64,000 bases of DNA from Paraburkholderia ginsengiterrae (GTDB lineage Bacteria > Pseudomonadota > Gammaproteobacteria > Burkholderiales > Burkholderiaceae): the NCBI RefSeq assembly GCF_001645125.1, contig NZ_LXKA01000033.1:1-64000 (forward strand), in the 5' to 3' direction. The position numbers were made by a program, and so were the translations under genes. Below the pieces are notes generated by a model that did not search any database, was not told the origin of the DNA, and saw only the letters and a program-made list of their open reading frames with translations. Below, piece by piece: positions 27,317 to 36,367 of this stretch (the stretch's first letter is position 1; every line of letters begins with the position of its first letter).

Positions 27317-28135
27317 TCAGCCCCACTCGGGGACCATGCACAGCGCGAACAGTTGACGCTGACTCGAAATGCCGAGCCGCGCGTAGGCGCGCTTCTGATA
27401 CGTCACCACGCTCGCGGGCTTGACGCCCATTTGCAGCGCGATTTCTGCAGCGGTCGCGCCTTCGAGCGTGCCGCGCAGCACGTCGAGCTCGCGTGGCGTG
27501 AGCGCCGGGCAAGCGCGCCTGACACGCGCGAGCATCGCCGCCGCCGTGCCCTGCTGATGTTGTCCATGCAATGCGTAGTGGCTCTTCGCAGCATGAGCGA
27601 ACAGATGCGCGAGGCTTTCGACGCGTTCCAGTTCGCCCGGCTGAAACACGCCATAGGCGCTGTCGCGATACAGATTGATCGACAGCCAGACGCTGTCCAT
27701 TGGTTGCACGAGCAACGATAGGCGGTCGGACACATTCGGCTGCGCGTAACAGGCCGCGCGATAGGCCTCGTTCTCGATCTCTTCGCTTTGCTGCTGGTGC
27801 AGCATCAAAGCGTCGCGCGGAGATTTGCCGTGTGAACCGCCGATGATCGTGCGATTGCCGTCGAGTGCATAAAAGTGCGTGGCATAGCGGTCGGCGACAT
27901 CGCGCAGGAAGCGGCCGCCGCGATGGTCCGCCGCCGAAACGGTGCGCGGCCGCGCGTCGAATTCATACGCGAAGATGGTGCACTGCGAGACGGGCAGCGA
28001 CTCGCCGACGGTGTTCAGCATGCTGGCGGCGAGCGCGTCGGCATTCGCATGCGAGATCGACATGACGAGGTCGGTCGCGCGCGCGGTGCTGATCTGTTCG
28101 CTTCGGTGCGGAGGGGCGATGCGCCAGGAACGCAT
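27317..28135 (-). CDS. LuxR-family transcriptional regulator
   Basis: About 272 residues. The C-terminal HTH is clear: CPALTPRELDVLRGTLEGAT followed by AAEIALQMGVKPASVVTYQKRAYARLG. The N-terminal part (SQCTIFAYEFDARPRTVSAADHRGG onward) is not recognisable as an autoinducer-binding domain and matches a Burkholderia group of solo LuxR proteins. The start is uncertain: ATG 28135 and ATG 28063 are both possible and neither has a good ribosome site. Convergent with the preceding LysR gene. Confidence 0.82.
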   Translation of the reverse strand: MRSWRIAPPHRSEQISTARATDLVMSISHANADALAASMLNTVGESLPVSQCTIFAYEFDARPRTVSAADHRGGRFLRDVADRYATHFYALDGNRTIIGGSHGKSPRDALMLHQQQSEEIENEAYRAACYAQPNVSDRLSLLVQPMDSVWLSINLYRDSAYGVFQPGELERVESLAHLFAHAAKSHYALHGQHQQGTAAAMLARVRRACPALTPRELDVLRGTLEGATAAEIALQMGVKPASVVTYQKRAYARLGISSQRQLFALCMVPEWG

Positions 28136-28233
28136 GATGGAGAACGGCTCGCCGTGTGGGGGTTCGGTTGCGGCAAGCGTAGCACAGAGGGATCGCCGCA
28201 ACCTTCATCGCATTGAAGCGCGCAAGCACGCCG

Positions 28234-29130
28234 TCAGAAGCGGTAGTTGATCGAGATGTCCGCGACGCCGTTGGCCTTGCGGTGCGTAATCGGGCTATTG
28301 CCCGCACTGCCCACCAGTTGCTCGAAAGCGCCGTCGGCAGTGGCGAACCAATGCTTGTCGAACAGCCATACGAGGCTCACGCCAAAACCCACCGACTTGA
28401 AGCCCGCGCTCGCGTGGTACGGCGCATACGACGAATGCGCGGCCTGATTCTGATTCACGCCGAACCAGCTGTTCATGTAGTTCGAGTCCGCGAGCGTCAC
28501 GTTCGGACCGGCGAACCAGAAGAACTTCTGCGTGCTGCCGGGCAGCGGCATATAGGCACCTAGGTCGCCGATCCAGCCGTTCGAGCCGCCGAAATATCGC
28601 CTGACGTCGGCCCGCAGTACGAGAGGGAAATCCTTCGAGATCACGTATTCACCGGACAGTTTCAGTCCCGGTGCCGGATTGATGTTGCCGAGGCCATTCA
28701 GTTCCGGCGGATCGTCATGGCCGCGCCGCCCGAGGTCGTAGACGCCGGCAAGACTGGCACGCCAGTTCTCGCCTTGCGCGAAATTGACCCCGAACCCCTC
28801 GCCGCTGGACAGGAAGAACAGGTCTTTGTAGCGAACGTCGATGCTCGGGCCGGTCATCAGATGATAGCGGTCGGAGCCTTCGTAGCGCGGCTGGAACGAG
28901 GTCGCCGCGCCGATGCGCACCTGCCAGTCGGGAATATTCGGTTGCCACATTTTCTGCAACGGAATGCCGACCGAGTATTGCCATTCGCCCAGCGGCGAAG
29001 GCGTCTGCGCCCAAGCCGAGGGCGCTGACAAGGCAAGACCACCAAGAGTAGCGGCCGCCAGTGAGGCTGCCGCAAGGATTGTTTGCTGACTGCGGGGCCT
29101 GCCGCCCCGCGTTCCACCGCTGTTCACCAC
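28234..29130 (-). CDS. MipA/OmpV family outer membrane protein
   Basis: 298-residue outer membrane beta-barrel. A signal-like segment (AASLAAATLGGLALSAPSAWA) ends before QTPSPLGEWQYSVG; GAATSFQPRYEGSDRYHLM is the MipA/OmpV signature, and the chain ends ISINYRF with terminal Phe. Start set at GTG 29130, which has GGAGG 6 nt upstream. MipA scaffolds murein enzymes in E. coli, but most members are of unknown role. Downstream of the msrAB genes on the same strand after a strong hairpin. Confidence 0.85.
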   Translation of the reverse strand: MVNSGGTRGGRPRSQQTILAAASLAAATLGGLALSAPSAWAQTPSPLGEWQYSVGIPLQKMWQPNIPDWQVRIGAATSFQPRYEGSDRYHLMTGPSIDVRYKDLFFLSSGEGFGVNFAQGENWRASLAGVYDLGRRGHDDPPELNGLGNINPAPGLKLSGEYVISKDFPLVLRADVRRYFGGSNGWIGDLGAYMPLPGSTQKFFWFAGPNVTLADSNYMNSWFGVNQNQAAHSSYAPYHASAGFKSVGFGVSLVWLFDKHWFATADGAFEQLVGSAGNSPITHRKANGVADISINYRF

Positions 29131-29317
29131 CGGAAACCTCCAGTCTCGCGTACACGGATCACGGACCTGCAGTTGCAAAATACGGGCCTGACCTCGAATT
29201 GACGGAGGCTGATCGGCTGAAGGCAGTGACGGCGCGGGCCGGCCGCCGGGACGAACCGCTCCCAGGCGGGCACGGCGTGCGGAACGCGGATTTCACTGCA
29301 ATGGTGCGCGGCGTGCC

Positions 29318-29348
29318 TGAACGGCGCCGCGCGAGGCGGCGCCGTTCA
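29318..29348. terminator. strong hairpin after msrA
   Basis: TGAACGGCGCCGC pairs perfectly with GCGGCGCCGTTCA over a 5-nt loop (GCGAG), 25 bp beyond the msrA stop. No T-run on the minus strand, so efficiency as an intrinsic terminator is doubtful. Confidence 0.5.
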
Positions 29349-29372
29349 GATCTGCGGTGATATTGCCTGACG

Positions 29373-30116
29373 CTATTGCCCGGCTTCAACCAGCACCGGC
29401 TTGTCACGATACAGATTGGGGAAGAGCCGCTTCAGGTTGGCGATCTTCGGCATGTCGTTGAAGGCGATATACGCGGAGTCCGGATGCAGCGTGAGGTAGT
29501 TCTGGTGATACGACTCGGCAGGATAGAAGCCCTTGAACGGCTCCGTCTTCGTGACGATCGGCGCGGGAAAGGCGTGCGCCTTCCCGAGCTGCGTGATGTA
29601 GCTTTGCGCAACCTGCCGCTGCGTGTCGTTCAGCGGAAACACCGCCGAGCGGTATTGCGTGCCGCTGTCCGGACCTTGCCGGTTCAACTGGGTCGGATCC
29701 TGAATCACGGAGAAGTACACCTGCAGCAACTGGCCATAGGTGACTTTGGTCGGGTCGAACGTGACCTGCACGGATTCCGCATGACCCGTCTCGCCGCCGC
29801 TGACCGTCTCGTACTGCGCCGTGTCGCGCTGGCCACCTGAATAGCCCGACACGGCCCGGGTGACGCCGCGCACGTGCTGGAACACGCCCTGCACGCCCCA
29901 GAAGCAGCCACCCGCGAACACCGCGGTCTCTTCGTGAGCGGTCGTGGCGGAGACCGGTTCGTCGAGCGCCGGCGGCGCGATCACGACCGCGGTTTCCGAT
30001 GAGAATGCCATGCGTTGCGCAAACAGCAACGCCAGCGCGCCGCATCCGAGCGCGAGTGAAAGTGCCGCCGCGCGTGAGCGGGCCGGCTTGCCGCCGATGC
30101 GTTTGTCGAAATTCAT
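29373..30116 (-). CDS. msrA: peptide-methionine (S)-S-oxide reductase, exported
   Basis: 247 residues with an N-terminal hydrophobic signal or anchor (AAALSLALGCGALALLFAQRM) before the catalytic domain, so it probably acts in the periplasm. Active-site GGCFWGVQGVF with the catalytic Cys at residue 71; SGYSGGQRDTAQYETVSGG, HAESVQVTFDP and FYPAESYHQNY are family hallmarks. ATG 30116 has AGGAGG 6 nt upstream. Lies 19 bp after msrB in the same direction; the pair repairs both methionine sulfoxide epimers. Confidence 0.95.
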   Translation of the reverse strand: MNFDKRIGGKPARSRAAALSLALGCGALALLFAQRMAFSSETAVVIAPPALDEPVSATTAHEETAVFAGGCFWGVQGVFQHVRGVTRAVSGYSGGQRDTAQYETVSGGETGHAESVQVTFDPTKVTYGQLLQVYFSVIQDPTQLNRQGPDSGTQYRSAVFPLNDTQRQVAQSYITQLGKAHAFPAPIVTKTEPFKGFYPAESYHQNYLTLHPDSAYIAFNDMPKIANLKRLFPNLYRDKPVLVEAGQ

Positions 30117-30135
30117 GAACTGCCTCCTGATTCGA

Positions 30136-30657
30136 TCAGCTCGCGCCGTTGGCCGCGGGCGTGAATGTCATGGCCAGCCCGTTCATGCAATAGCGCAGAC
30201 CGGTTGGCTTGGGGCCGTCGTCGAAGACGTGCCCGAGATGGCCGCCGCAGCGCCGGCACAGCACTTCGTCGCGCGTCATGCCGAACGACGTGTCGGTGCG
30301 CGTAATGACGGCATGATCGAGCGGCTGCCAGAAACTCGGCCAGCCGGTGCCACTGTCGAATTTGGTCTTCGACGAGAACAGCGGCAGTTTGCAGCCGGCG
30401 CACGAGAACGTGCCGGCACGATGCTCGTCGTTCAGCGCGCTACTGAAGGGACGCTCCGTTCCTGCCTGGCGCAGCACGCGGTACTGCGCGTCGGTCAGCA
30501 GTTTGCGCCATTCGGCGTCGCTGTGCGTCACCTCGTAGGCGGCGGCCGCGCCGCTATCCGCCCCTTGCGCCGCACGCCCCACCCGCCACATCGAAGCGCC
30601 GCCGGCCAGCGACGCCGCGCCAATTAATCTGAAGAATATCCGTCTGCTGCAAGCCAT
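30136..30657 (-). CDS. msrB: peptide-methionine (R)-S-oxide reductase, exported
   Basis: 173 residues. A twin-arginine-like signal (SRRIFFRLIGAASLAGG) precedes the domain. Two CXXC zinc-binding pairs are visible (CAGC and CRRC), with SGTGWPSFW, RTDTSFGM, GGHLGHVF and the catalytic Cys in LRYCMNG. ATG 30657 is chosen because CGGAG lies 7 nt before it; ATG 30672 is an alternative. Operon with msrA. Confidence 0.94.
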   Translation of the reverse strand: MACSRRIFFRLIGAASLAGGASMWRVGRAAQGADSGAAAAYEVTHSDAEWRKLLTDAQYRVLRQAGTERPFSSALNDEHRAGTFSCAGCKLPLFSSKTKFDSGTGWPSFWQPLDHAVITRTDTSFGMTRDEVLCRRCGGHLGHVFDDGPKPTGLRYCMNGLAMTFTPAANGAS

Positions 30658-30803
30658 GATGTTGCTCCGCATAGTCCGTACAGTTCACCCGTTGCGGCGC
30701 GAATTTCGCCACTCGCGAGTGGTCCCGATGCTTAGTCGCACGAGAGTGGGATACATGACAGCATGCGCGTCTTTTTTCACTGCTGCAGGCGCTGCATCGG
30801 CCA

Positions 30804-31319
30804 TTACAGCGGAAATTTCGTGGTCGACAGGATTTCCTTGAGCACCATGAACGAGCGGATTTGCCGGACTCCCGGCAGGTAAAGCAACTGCTCCGCGTGC
30901 AGCCGGTTGAAGCTGTCGCTGTCGCGCGTGCGGATCGTCATGAAATAGTCGAATTCGCCGGTCACGACGTGGCACTCCATGCAGCCGTCCACCTTTTGCG
31001 CCGCTTTCTCGAACTCGGCGAACGACTCGGGCGTGGAGCGATCCAGCACCACGCCGATGATCACCAGCATGCCCGCTCCCGCCGCCTTCGGATCGAGCAA
31101 CGCGACCACGCCGCGGATCATCCCCGACGCCTTGAGGCGCTCCACGCGCCGCAAGCAGGCGGGCGCGCTCAGTTTGACTTTGGCGGCCAGCGCGACGTTC
31201 GAAATCGACGCATCGGCTTGCAACTGTCGCAGGATCGCGCGATCGACGCGGTCGAGCGGTTGCGGTGGTTCGGCGGGCACGGCCGAGGCGGAAGAAGGAC
31301 GAACTTTTGTTGCGCTCAT
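30804..31319 (-). CDS. acdR: Lrp/AsnC-family regulator of ACC deaminase
   Basis: 171 residues: an N-terminal tail, a helix-turn-helix (LDRVDRAILRQLQADASISN with LAAKVKLSAPACLRRVERLK) and a C-terminal RAM/ligand domain (ECHVVTGEFDYFMTIRTRD). Divergent from acdS with a 161-bp gap. In other rhizosphere bacteria the Lrp-type regulator in this position (AcdR) activates acdS in response to ACC, and I infer the same here. Confidence 0.9.
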   Translation of the reverse strand: MSATKVRPSSASAVPAEPPQPLDRVDRAILRQLQADASISNVALAAKVKLSAPACLRRVERLKASGMIRGVVALLDPKAAGAGMLVIIGVVLDRSTPESFAEFEKAAQKVDGCMECHVVTGEFDYFMTIRTRDSDSFNRLHAEQLLYLPGVRQIRSFMVLKEILSTTKFPL

Positions 31320-31480
31320 AGGAAGTTTTGTGTCGATTTATTAGTTTGATTTCCACTTTGTGTTTCAGAAGGTATGCCTGAGGCCATTTTTTCGCAAGCT
31401 CATTTCTGGCGGTTTTATCTACCATCTGTTTAACGCGACTCACTGCGATTCGCGTCCAATCAACGGACTCCGGAGCTGCC
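31320..31480. promoter_or_regulatory. acdR-acdS divergent promoter region
   Basis: AT-rich gap between the divergent start codons. The T-rich motif TTTGTGT occurs twice about 29 bp apart (31327 and 31356 regions), a possible Lrp-type contact pattern. CCGGAG lies 5 nt before the acdS ATG. No clear -35/-10 pair could be fixed. Confidence 0.45.
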
Positions 31481-32497
31481 ATGAACCTGCAACGATTCCC
31501 GCGTTACCCGCTGACTTTCGGACCGACGCCGATCCAACCGCTCAAGCGCCTGAGCGACCACCTGGGCGGCAAAGTGCAGCTCTACGCCAAGCGTGAAGAC
31601 TGCAACAGCGGCTTTGCCTTTGGCGGCAACAAGACGCGCAAGCTCGAATATCTGATTCCCGAGGCACTCGCGCAGGGCTGCGACACGCTGGTGTCGATTG
31701 GCGGGATCCAGTCGAACCAGACCCGGCAGGTGGCGGCCGTGGCCGCGCATCTGGGCATGAAGTGCGTACTGGTGCAGGAAAACTGGGTCAACTATTCAGA
31801 CGCGGTGTACGACCGCGTCGGCAACCTCCAGATGTCGCGGATTCTGGGGGCCGACGTGCGCCTCGTCGCCGACGGCTTCGATATCGGCTTTCGCAAGAGT
31901 TGGGAAGATGCGCTGGAAAGCGTGCGCGCCGCCGGCGGCAAGCCCTACGCGATTCCGGCCGGCTGCTCCGATCATCCACTGGGCGGGTTGGGGTTCGTCG
32001 GCTTTGCGGAGGAGGTGCGCCAGCAGGAAGCCGAACTGGGCTTCAGGTTCGACTACATCGTGGTGTGTTCGGTGACCGGCAGCACGCAGGCCGGCATGGT
32101 GGTCGGCTTTGCCGCTGACGGACGCGCCGAGCGCGTGATCGGCATCGACGCGTCCGCGAAGCCCGCGCAAACCCGCGAGCAGATCACCCGGATCGCTCGC
32201 CGAACCGCGGAAAAAGTCGGCTTGGGGCGTGACATCACCAGCGAGGACGTGGTGCTCGACGAGCGCTTCGGCGGCCCGGAGTATGGCTTGCCGAATGACG
32301 GCACGCTGGAGGCGATCCGCCTGTGCGCGCGCCTCGAGGGTGTGCTGACCGATCCCGTCTACGAGGGCAAGTCGATGCACGGCATGATCGACAAAGTGCG
32401 CAATGGCGAGTTTCCGGCGGGTTCGCGCGTGCTATACGCGCACCTGGGCGGCGTGCCGGCGTTGAACGGCTATAGCTTCATTTTCCGCAACGGGTAA
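31481..32497 (+). CDS. acdS: 1-aminocyclopropane-1-carboxylate deaminase
   Basis: PLP enzyme that opens ACC, the plant ethylene precursor, to 2-oxobutyrate and ammonia. At 338 residues it has the family's exact length, and the residues used to tell true ACC deaminase from D-cysteine desulfhydrase are all present: Lys51 (PLP), Ser78, Tyr268, Tyr294, Glu295 and Leu322. Lies opposite acdR. The trait lowers ethylene in plant hosts and supports a plant-associated lifestyle. Convergent with a LysR gene only 7 bp downstream. Confidence 0.97.
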   Translation: MNLQRFPRYPLTFGPTPIQPLKRLSDHLGGKVQLYAKREDCNSGFAFGGNKTRKLEYLIPEALAQGCDTLVSIGGIQSNQTRQVAAVAAHLGMKCVLVQENWVNYSDAVYDRVGNLQMSRILGADVRLVADGFDIGFRKSWEDALESVRAAGGKPYAIPAGCSDHPLGGLGFVGFAEEVRQQEAELGFRFDYIVVCSVTGSTQAGMVVGFAADGRAERVIGIDASAKPAQTREQITRIARRTAEKVGLGRDITSEDVVLDERFGGPEYGLPNDGTLEAIRLCARLEGVLTDPVYEGKSMHGMIDKVRNGEFPAGSRVLYAHLGGVPALNGYSFIFRNG

Positions 32498-32504
32498 GTA
32501 GTGC

Positions 32505-33395
32505 TCACGCCGCCAAGCGCTTTCTCAAGTGTTCACGCAGAAACTCAACAAAGGCACGGATCGTAACCGAGGTTTGCCGGTGCTGCGGATAGACTGCATT
32601 GACGCTCGTCGCGGCAGGCAGGAACTCCTCCAGTACCGGCACGAGCTGGCCGCTCCTGAGCGCATCGGCCACGATAAAATCAGGAAGCCGAACTATCCCC
32701 AGGCCCGCGACCGCCGCGTCGCGCACCAGTTCGCCGTTGTTCGCCCGCAATGGTCCGTGTACTTCGACGCTTTTCGCCACGCCGTCGACCACGAAGTCCC
32801 AGCTGACCGTGCCGCCATGGCCGTACAGCAGGCAGGAATGCCGCTCCAGATCGCGCGGCACGGCGGGCGCGCCACGGCGGCGCACGTAACCTGGGCTGCA
32901 GCACGCCACCATCCTGATATCCACGAGCTTCTGCGCCACCAATGTGGAATCCGGCAACGCGCCGATCCGGATCGCCATGTCGAAGCCCTCGCCCACCACG
33001 TCGACGGTGCGGTCGCTCAATTCCATCTCGACACGCACGTCGCCGTTCTGGCGCAGAAACGTCGCCACGAGCGGCGACAGATGCGCCATGCCGAACGACA
33101 TCGGCGCGCTCACGCGTAGCAGCCCACGTGGCCCGGCATGCAACTGCGACATGGCCTGCTCGGCGTCCTCGACCTCCCCCAGGATGCGTTTGGCGCGCTC
33201 GTAGAAATCCTGACCGAGTTCGGTCACCGCCAGCTTGCGGGTATTGCGGATCAGCAACTGCACGCCGAGCGCCTCTTCCAGCGCCATCACCCGGCGGCTG
33301 ACGAATTGCTTGGACAGCGCCAGGCGGTTGGCGGCCGCCGTGAAATTGTGGGCGTCGACCGTGGCGATAAAGATGCGCATGTCATCGAGCTGCAT
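32505..33395 (-). CDS. LysR-family transcriptional regulator
   Basis: 296 residues with N-terminal HTH (MQLDDMRIFIATVDAHNFTA then AANRLALSKQFVSRRVMALE) and a LysR effector domain (PRGLLRVSAPMSFGMAHLSP). Divergent from the pirin-DoxX pair with a TGGAT-N11-ATCCA dyad in the gap, so it most likely controls them. Confidence 0.92.
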   Translation of the reverse strand: MQLDDMRIFIATVDAHNFTAAANRLALSKQFVSRRVMALEEALGVQLLIRNTRKLAVTELGQDFYERAKRILGEVEDAEQAMSQLHAGPRGLLRVSAPMSFGMAHLSPLVATFLRQNGDVRVEMELSDRTVDVVGEGFDMAIRIGALPDSTLVAQKLVDIRMVACCSPGYVRRRGAPAVPRDLERHSCLLYGHGGTVSWDFVVDGVAKSVEVHGPLRANNGELVRDAAVAGLGIVRLPDFIVADALRSGQLVPVLEEFLPAATSVNAVYPQHRQTSVTIRAFVEFLREHLRKRLAA

Positions 33396-33432
33396 TTTAT
33401 TGTCTACTCCATTGCGACAGTGTTTCCGTTTG

Positions 33433-33453
33433 TGGATAGATTATAACCATCCA
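33433..33453. promoter_or_regulatory. candidate LysR-type operator (T-N11-A)
   Basis: TGGAT-N11-ATCCA, a perfect 5+5 dyad with the classic LysR spacing, at 38 bp from the LysR start and 74 bp from the pirin start. The N11 core is AT-rich. Confidence 0.5.
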
Positions 33454-33526
33454 GATTGACCTACACTCCTGTTCATGGATCGCGGCCTCACATCGAACCG
33501 CGTCGCACACCTCAAGGAGAAAAAAG

Positions 33527-34252
33527 ATGCTCGAAATCAGACACGCCAATCAACGCGGCCGCGCGGAGCACGGCTGGCTTAGCTCGCGTCATACGTTTTC
33601 CTTTGCGAACTATCACGATCCGAAGCAGAACGGCTTCTCCGACCTGCTCGTGATCAACGACGACCGCGTCGCGCCGGCTCAAGGTTTCGGCAAGCACCCG
33701 CACCGCGACATGGAGATTTTTTCGTACGTGCTGGAAGGCGCGCTGGAACACAAGGACACCATGGGCACAGGCTCGGTGATCGTGCCTGGCGACATCCAGT
33801 TGATGAGCGCGGGAACCGGCATTGCGCACAGCGAATACAACCATTCGAAGAGCGATCCGGTGCACTTCCTGCAAATCTGGATCGCGCCGGGCAAAATGGG
33901 CACGACGCCGCGTTATCAGCAGCGTCACTTCGGCGCGGACCAGAAGCGCGGCGTGTTGCGCCTCGTGCTCTCGCCGGACGGCGCGAACGATTCGCTGCAG
34001 TTGCAACAGGATGCACGGGTCTACGCCGGTCTCTTCGACGGTGATGAAACAGCCCGGCTCGAGCTGGCCAGCAATCGCTATGCGTATGTCCACGTGGCAC
34101 GCGGCAGCGTCACGGTGAACGGCGTCGAGTTCAAGGAAGGCGACGGCGCCCGTATCCGCGGCGAGCAAGCGCTGACCTTCACGCAAGGTCACGACGCTGA
34201 AGTGCTCGTGTTCGACCTGCGCGATAACGAAGTGTCGGAGTTGTGGGCTTAA
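33527..34252 (+). CDS. pirin family protein
   Basis: 241-residue bicupin. FGKHPHRDMEIFSYVLEGAL carries the two His of the N-terminal cupin metal site, followed by HKDTMGTGSVIVPGD, MSAGTGIAHSEYN and PVHFLQIWIAP. Such bacterial pirins can act as quercetinase-like dioxygenases or redox regulators; which applies here is unknown. AAGGAG lies before the ATG. Followed by a DoxX gene and opposite a LysR gene, a common stress-response trio. Confidence 0.93.
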   Translation: MLEIRHANQRGRAEHGWLSSRHTFSFANYHDPKQNGFSDLLVINDDRVAPAQGFGKHPHRDMEIFSYVLEGALEHKDTMGTGSVIVPGDIQLMSAGTGIAHSEYNHSKSDPVHFLQIWIAPGKMGTTPRYQQRHFGADQKRGVLRLVLSPDGANDSLQLQQDARVYAGLFDGDETARLELASNRYAYVHVARGSVTVNGVEFKEGDGARIRGEQALTFTQGHDAEVLVFDLRDNEVSELWA

Positions 34253-34334
34253 CGTTGTAGGCTTAACGGCCTAAGTAGGGTTCGCCGGGACCATGCTGGC
34301 GAACCAAACCTTTACTACCTATAGAGAAAAAATC

Positions 34335-34748
34335 ATGCGCTACACGCTGTTTGAAAACCAGAAAGACTCCGTTCTCCTCGTTGCCCGTATCCTGTTGATG
34401 GTGTTGTTCGTCATGTTCGGCTGGGCCAAGCTCACCGGCTTTGGCGGCACCGTTGCGTACATGACGTCGAGCGGCGCGCCGATGCCCGAACTGTCGGCGG
34501 TGATCGCCGTGGTGATGGAGTTGATCGTGGGCGTCGCGCTCCTGGTGGGTTTCTTCACGCGGCCGCTGGCGCTGCTGCTCGCGCTTTACACGTTCGGCAC
34601 CGCCATCATCGGCCACCACTTCTGGAACATGACCGGCGCCGTGCAGTATGACAACATGATTCACTTCTACAAGAACATCAGCATCATCGGCGGTCTGCTG
34701 CTGTTGTGCGTGAGTGGTCCTGGGAAGTATTCGATCGACCGCCGTTAA
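34335..34748 (+). CDS. DoxX family membrane protein
   Basis: 137 residues with four hydrophobic segments (LLVARILLMVLFVMFGWAKL first) and the family pattern GWAKLTGFGGTVAYMTSSG. ATG 34335 is used; an upstream in-frame ATG at 34293 is less convincing. 82 bp after the pirin gene, followed by a strong terminator. DoxX proteins of this type are linked to redox or oxidative-stress functions. Confidence 0.88.
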   Translation: MRYTLFENQKDSVLLVARILLMVLFVMFGWAKLTGFGGTVAYMTSSGAPMPELSAVIAVVMELIVGVALLVGFFTRPLALLLALYTFGTAIIGHHFWNMTGAVQYDNMIHFYKNISIIGGLLLLCVSGPGKYSIDRR

Positions 34749-34778
34749 GTTCGCACCACTTACGCTGCGCCCATAAGA

Positions 34779-34817
34779 AAGCCGCCCGGTCAGTTCACAC
34801 TGCCGGGCGGCTTTTTG
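34779..34817. terminator. intrinsic terminator after DoxX
   Basis: AAGCCGCCCGG pairs with CCGGGCGGCTT across a short loop, with TTTTT on the plus side and AAGAAA on the other, so it can work in both directions between two convergent genes. Confidence 0.85.
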
Positions 34818-34837
34818 CTTGAGTCTGACCTCGCGTG

Positions 34838-35992
34838 TCAGCCCGCGAACTGCGCCAGCACGCGCTCGCGGATCGCGGGACGTATATTCGACTGCGCCAT
34901 GTTGCCGTGATAATGCGCGACTACGCGCGGATTCATCACGCGGAACCACAGCGGCGGCACGTACGCCAGCATGATCATCGTGGCATAGCCGGACGGCAAT
35001 TGCGGCGCGCCGTCGAAATGACGCAGCGCCTGGTAGGAGCGCGTCGGGTTCGCATGATGATCGGCGTGGCGCTGCAACTGGTACAGAAATAGATTCGTCA
35101 CGATACGATTGCTGTTCCATGAGTGCTGCGGCTGGCAGCGCTCATAACGGCCACTTGCGAGCTGTTTGCGGCCAAGCCCGTAATGTTCCAGATAGTTGAC
35201 CACTTCGAGCAGCGAAGCACCGTACACGGCCTGGATCAGCAGGAACGGAATCACCGTCTTGCCGAATAGCGCGATCATTGCGCCCCATAGCACGACGGTC
35301 ATCGCCCACGAATGCAGGACCTCGTTGCGCCACGTCCACGGCGATTGGCCGAGGCGTTCGAGCCGGTGTTGTTCGAGCCGCCACGCGGACGCAATGCTGC
35401 CGAACACCGTGCGCGGCAGAAAGCGCCAGAACGATTCGCCATAGCGGGCACTGGCCGGATCGGGCGGCGTGGCCACCCGCACATGATGCCCGCGGTTGTG
35501 TTCGACGAAGAAGTGGCCGTACGCGACCGGCGCCAGCGTGACCTTGGCGAGCCACCGCTCGAAGCGGTCGGTCTTGTGGCCGAGTTCATGCGCCGTGTTG
35601 ATCGACACGCCGGTCGCCGCGCCGAGCGACAGCGCAAAGCCCAGGTAGTCGTACCATGCCAGCGCATGCGTCCCAACGATCCAGAGCGCGCCGAAAAACG
35701 ACAAGTATTCGATGAACGTGGCGAGATAGACGATGCGTCGGTAGTAGCGCTCCCTTTCGAGTGTCGGGACGACGTCTTCGGGAGGATTGCTGGGGTCGTC
35801 GCCGATCAGGTAGTCGAGTACCGGAATGATGCCGAACACGAAGATCGGTCCGAACCACCAGAAGATGTGCCAGCCGGTCTGCAGCGCCAGATTGGCGGCG
35901 TGCAGCGGCAGGGTGATCGTGAGCGCGCCGAGCAACCACAGGTAGCGCTTGCCATCGACCCACCGCGCGGGGGCCGCTTGCGATCTTGCCAT
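34838..35992 (-). CDS. alkane 1-monooxygenase / membrane fatty acid hydroxylase (AlkB-like)
   Basis: 384-residue integral-membrane di-iron enzyme. Histidine boxes in order: HELGHKTDR, EHNRGHHVRV, LQRHADHH, plus NYLEHYGLGRKQ between them, which is the AlkB signature. Six hydrophobic segments. ATG 35992 has GGGAG 5-6 nt upstream. No rubredoxin or rubredoxin reductase gene is adjacent, so electron supply must come from elsewhere. AlkB versus a related hydroxylase cannot be fully separated by eye. Confidence 0.85.
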   Translation of the reverse strand: MARSQAAPARWVDGKRYLWLLGALTITLPLHAANLALQTGWHIFWWFGPIFVFGIIPVLDYLIGDDPSNPPEDVVPTLERERYYRRIVYLATFIEYLSFFGALWIVGTHALAWYDYLGFALSLGAATGVSINTAHELGHKTDRFERWLAKVTLAPVAYGHFFVEHNRGHHVRVATPPDPASARYGESFWRFLPRTVFGSIASAWRLEQHRLERLGQSPWTWRNEVLHSWAMTVVLWGAMIALFGKTVIPFLLIQAVYGASLLEVVNYLEHYGLGRKQLASGRYERCQPQHSWNSNRIVTNLFLYQLQRHADHHANPTRSYQALRHFDGAPQLPSGYATMIMLAYVPPLWFRVMNPRVVAHYHGNMAQSNIRPAIRERVLAQFAG

Positions 35993-36315
35993 TGTCTCCC
36001 TCCTTGTTGTGTGTCGCCAGACGTCCGCGTGGCGGCATGCTGGCGCGCGGGTCGGCGAAACCGTCCCCACTCCCCGATTTATATGGCCTGGAGAGCGGGA
36101 TAGCCAAGGAATCGCGCCAGGTGGGAGTCTCCAAACAACGGGGCCGTGGAGGGGGTAAGCGGGCTGTGGTTCGAGCGCCGGTATGAAACGGGCGTTTTGG
36201 GTGTCGTGTGGGCCGTTTGCGCGAGGGTCGGGCGGTGTGGCGGAGGACCGCGCCGTGGACGAGTACTTGACGCTGCGGGTTCGAATCGTGCTCGCGCTTG
36301 AATACCGCGCGAGTA
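35993..36315. other. intergenic region upstream of alkB-like gene
   Basis: About 320 bp with no convincing gene. Codon pattern is poor in all frames. A GGTTCGAATC string at 36279-36288 resembles a tRNA T-loop but has no matching stem. Presumably holds the alkB-like promoter. Confidence 0.5.
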
Positions 36316-36346
36316 CAAACAAAAACGGCGGCCCAAAGGCCGCCGT
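36316..36346 (-). terminator. intrinsic terminator after ahpF
   Basis: On the minus strand ACGGCGGCC pairs with GGCCGCCGT over TTTG, followed by TTTTTGTTTG. It starts about 20 bp after the ahpF stop. Confidence 0.88.
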
Positions 36347-36367
36347 CCCTGACTCACACTACCCGCG

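Noticed and set aside
36279-36288. tRNA T-loop-like GGTTCGAATC
   Set aside because: The flanking bases do not form a T-stem, and no anticodon arm or acceptor stem can be built around it.
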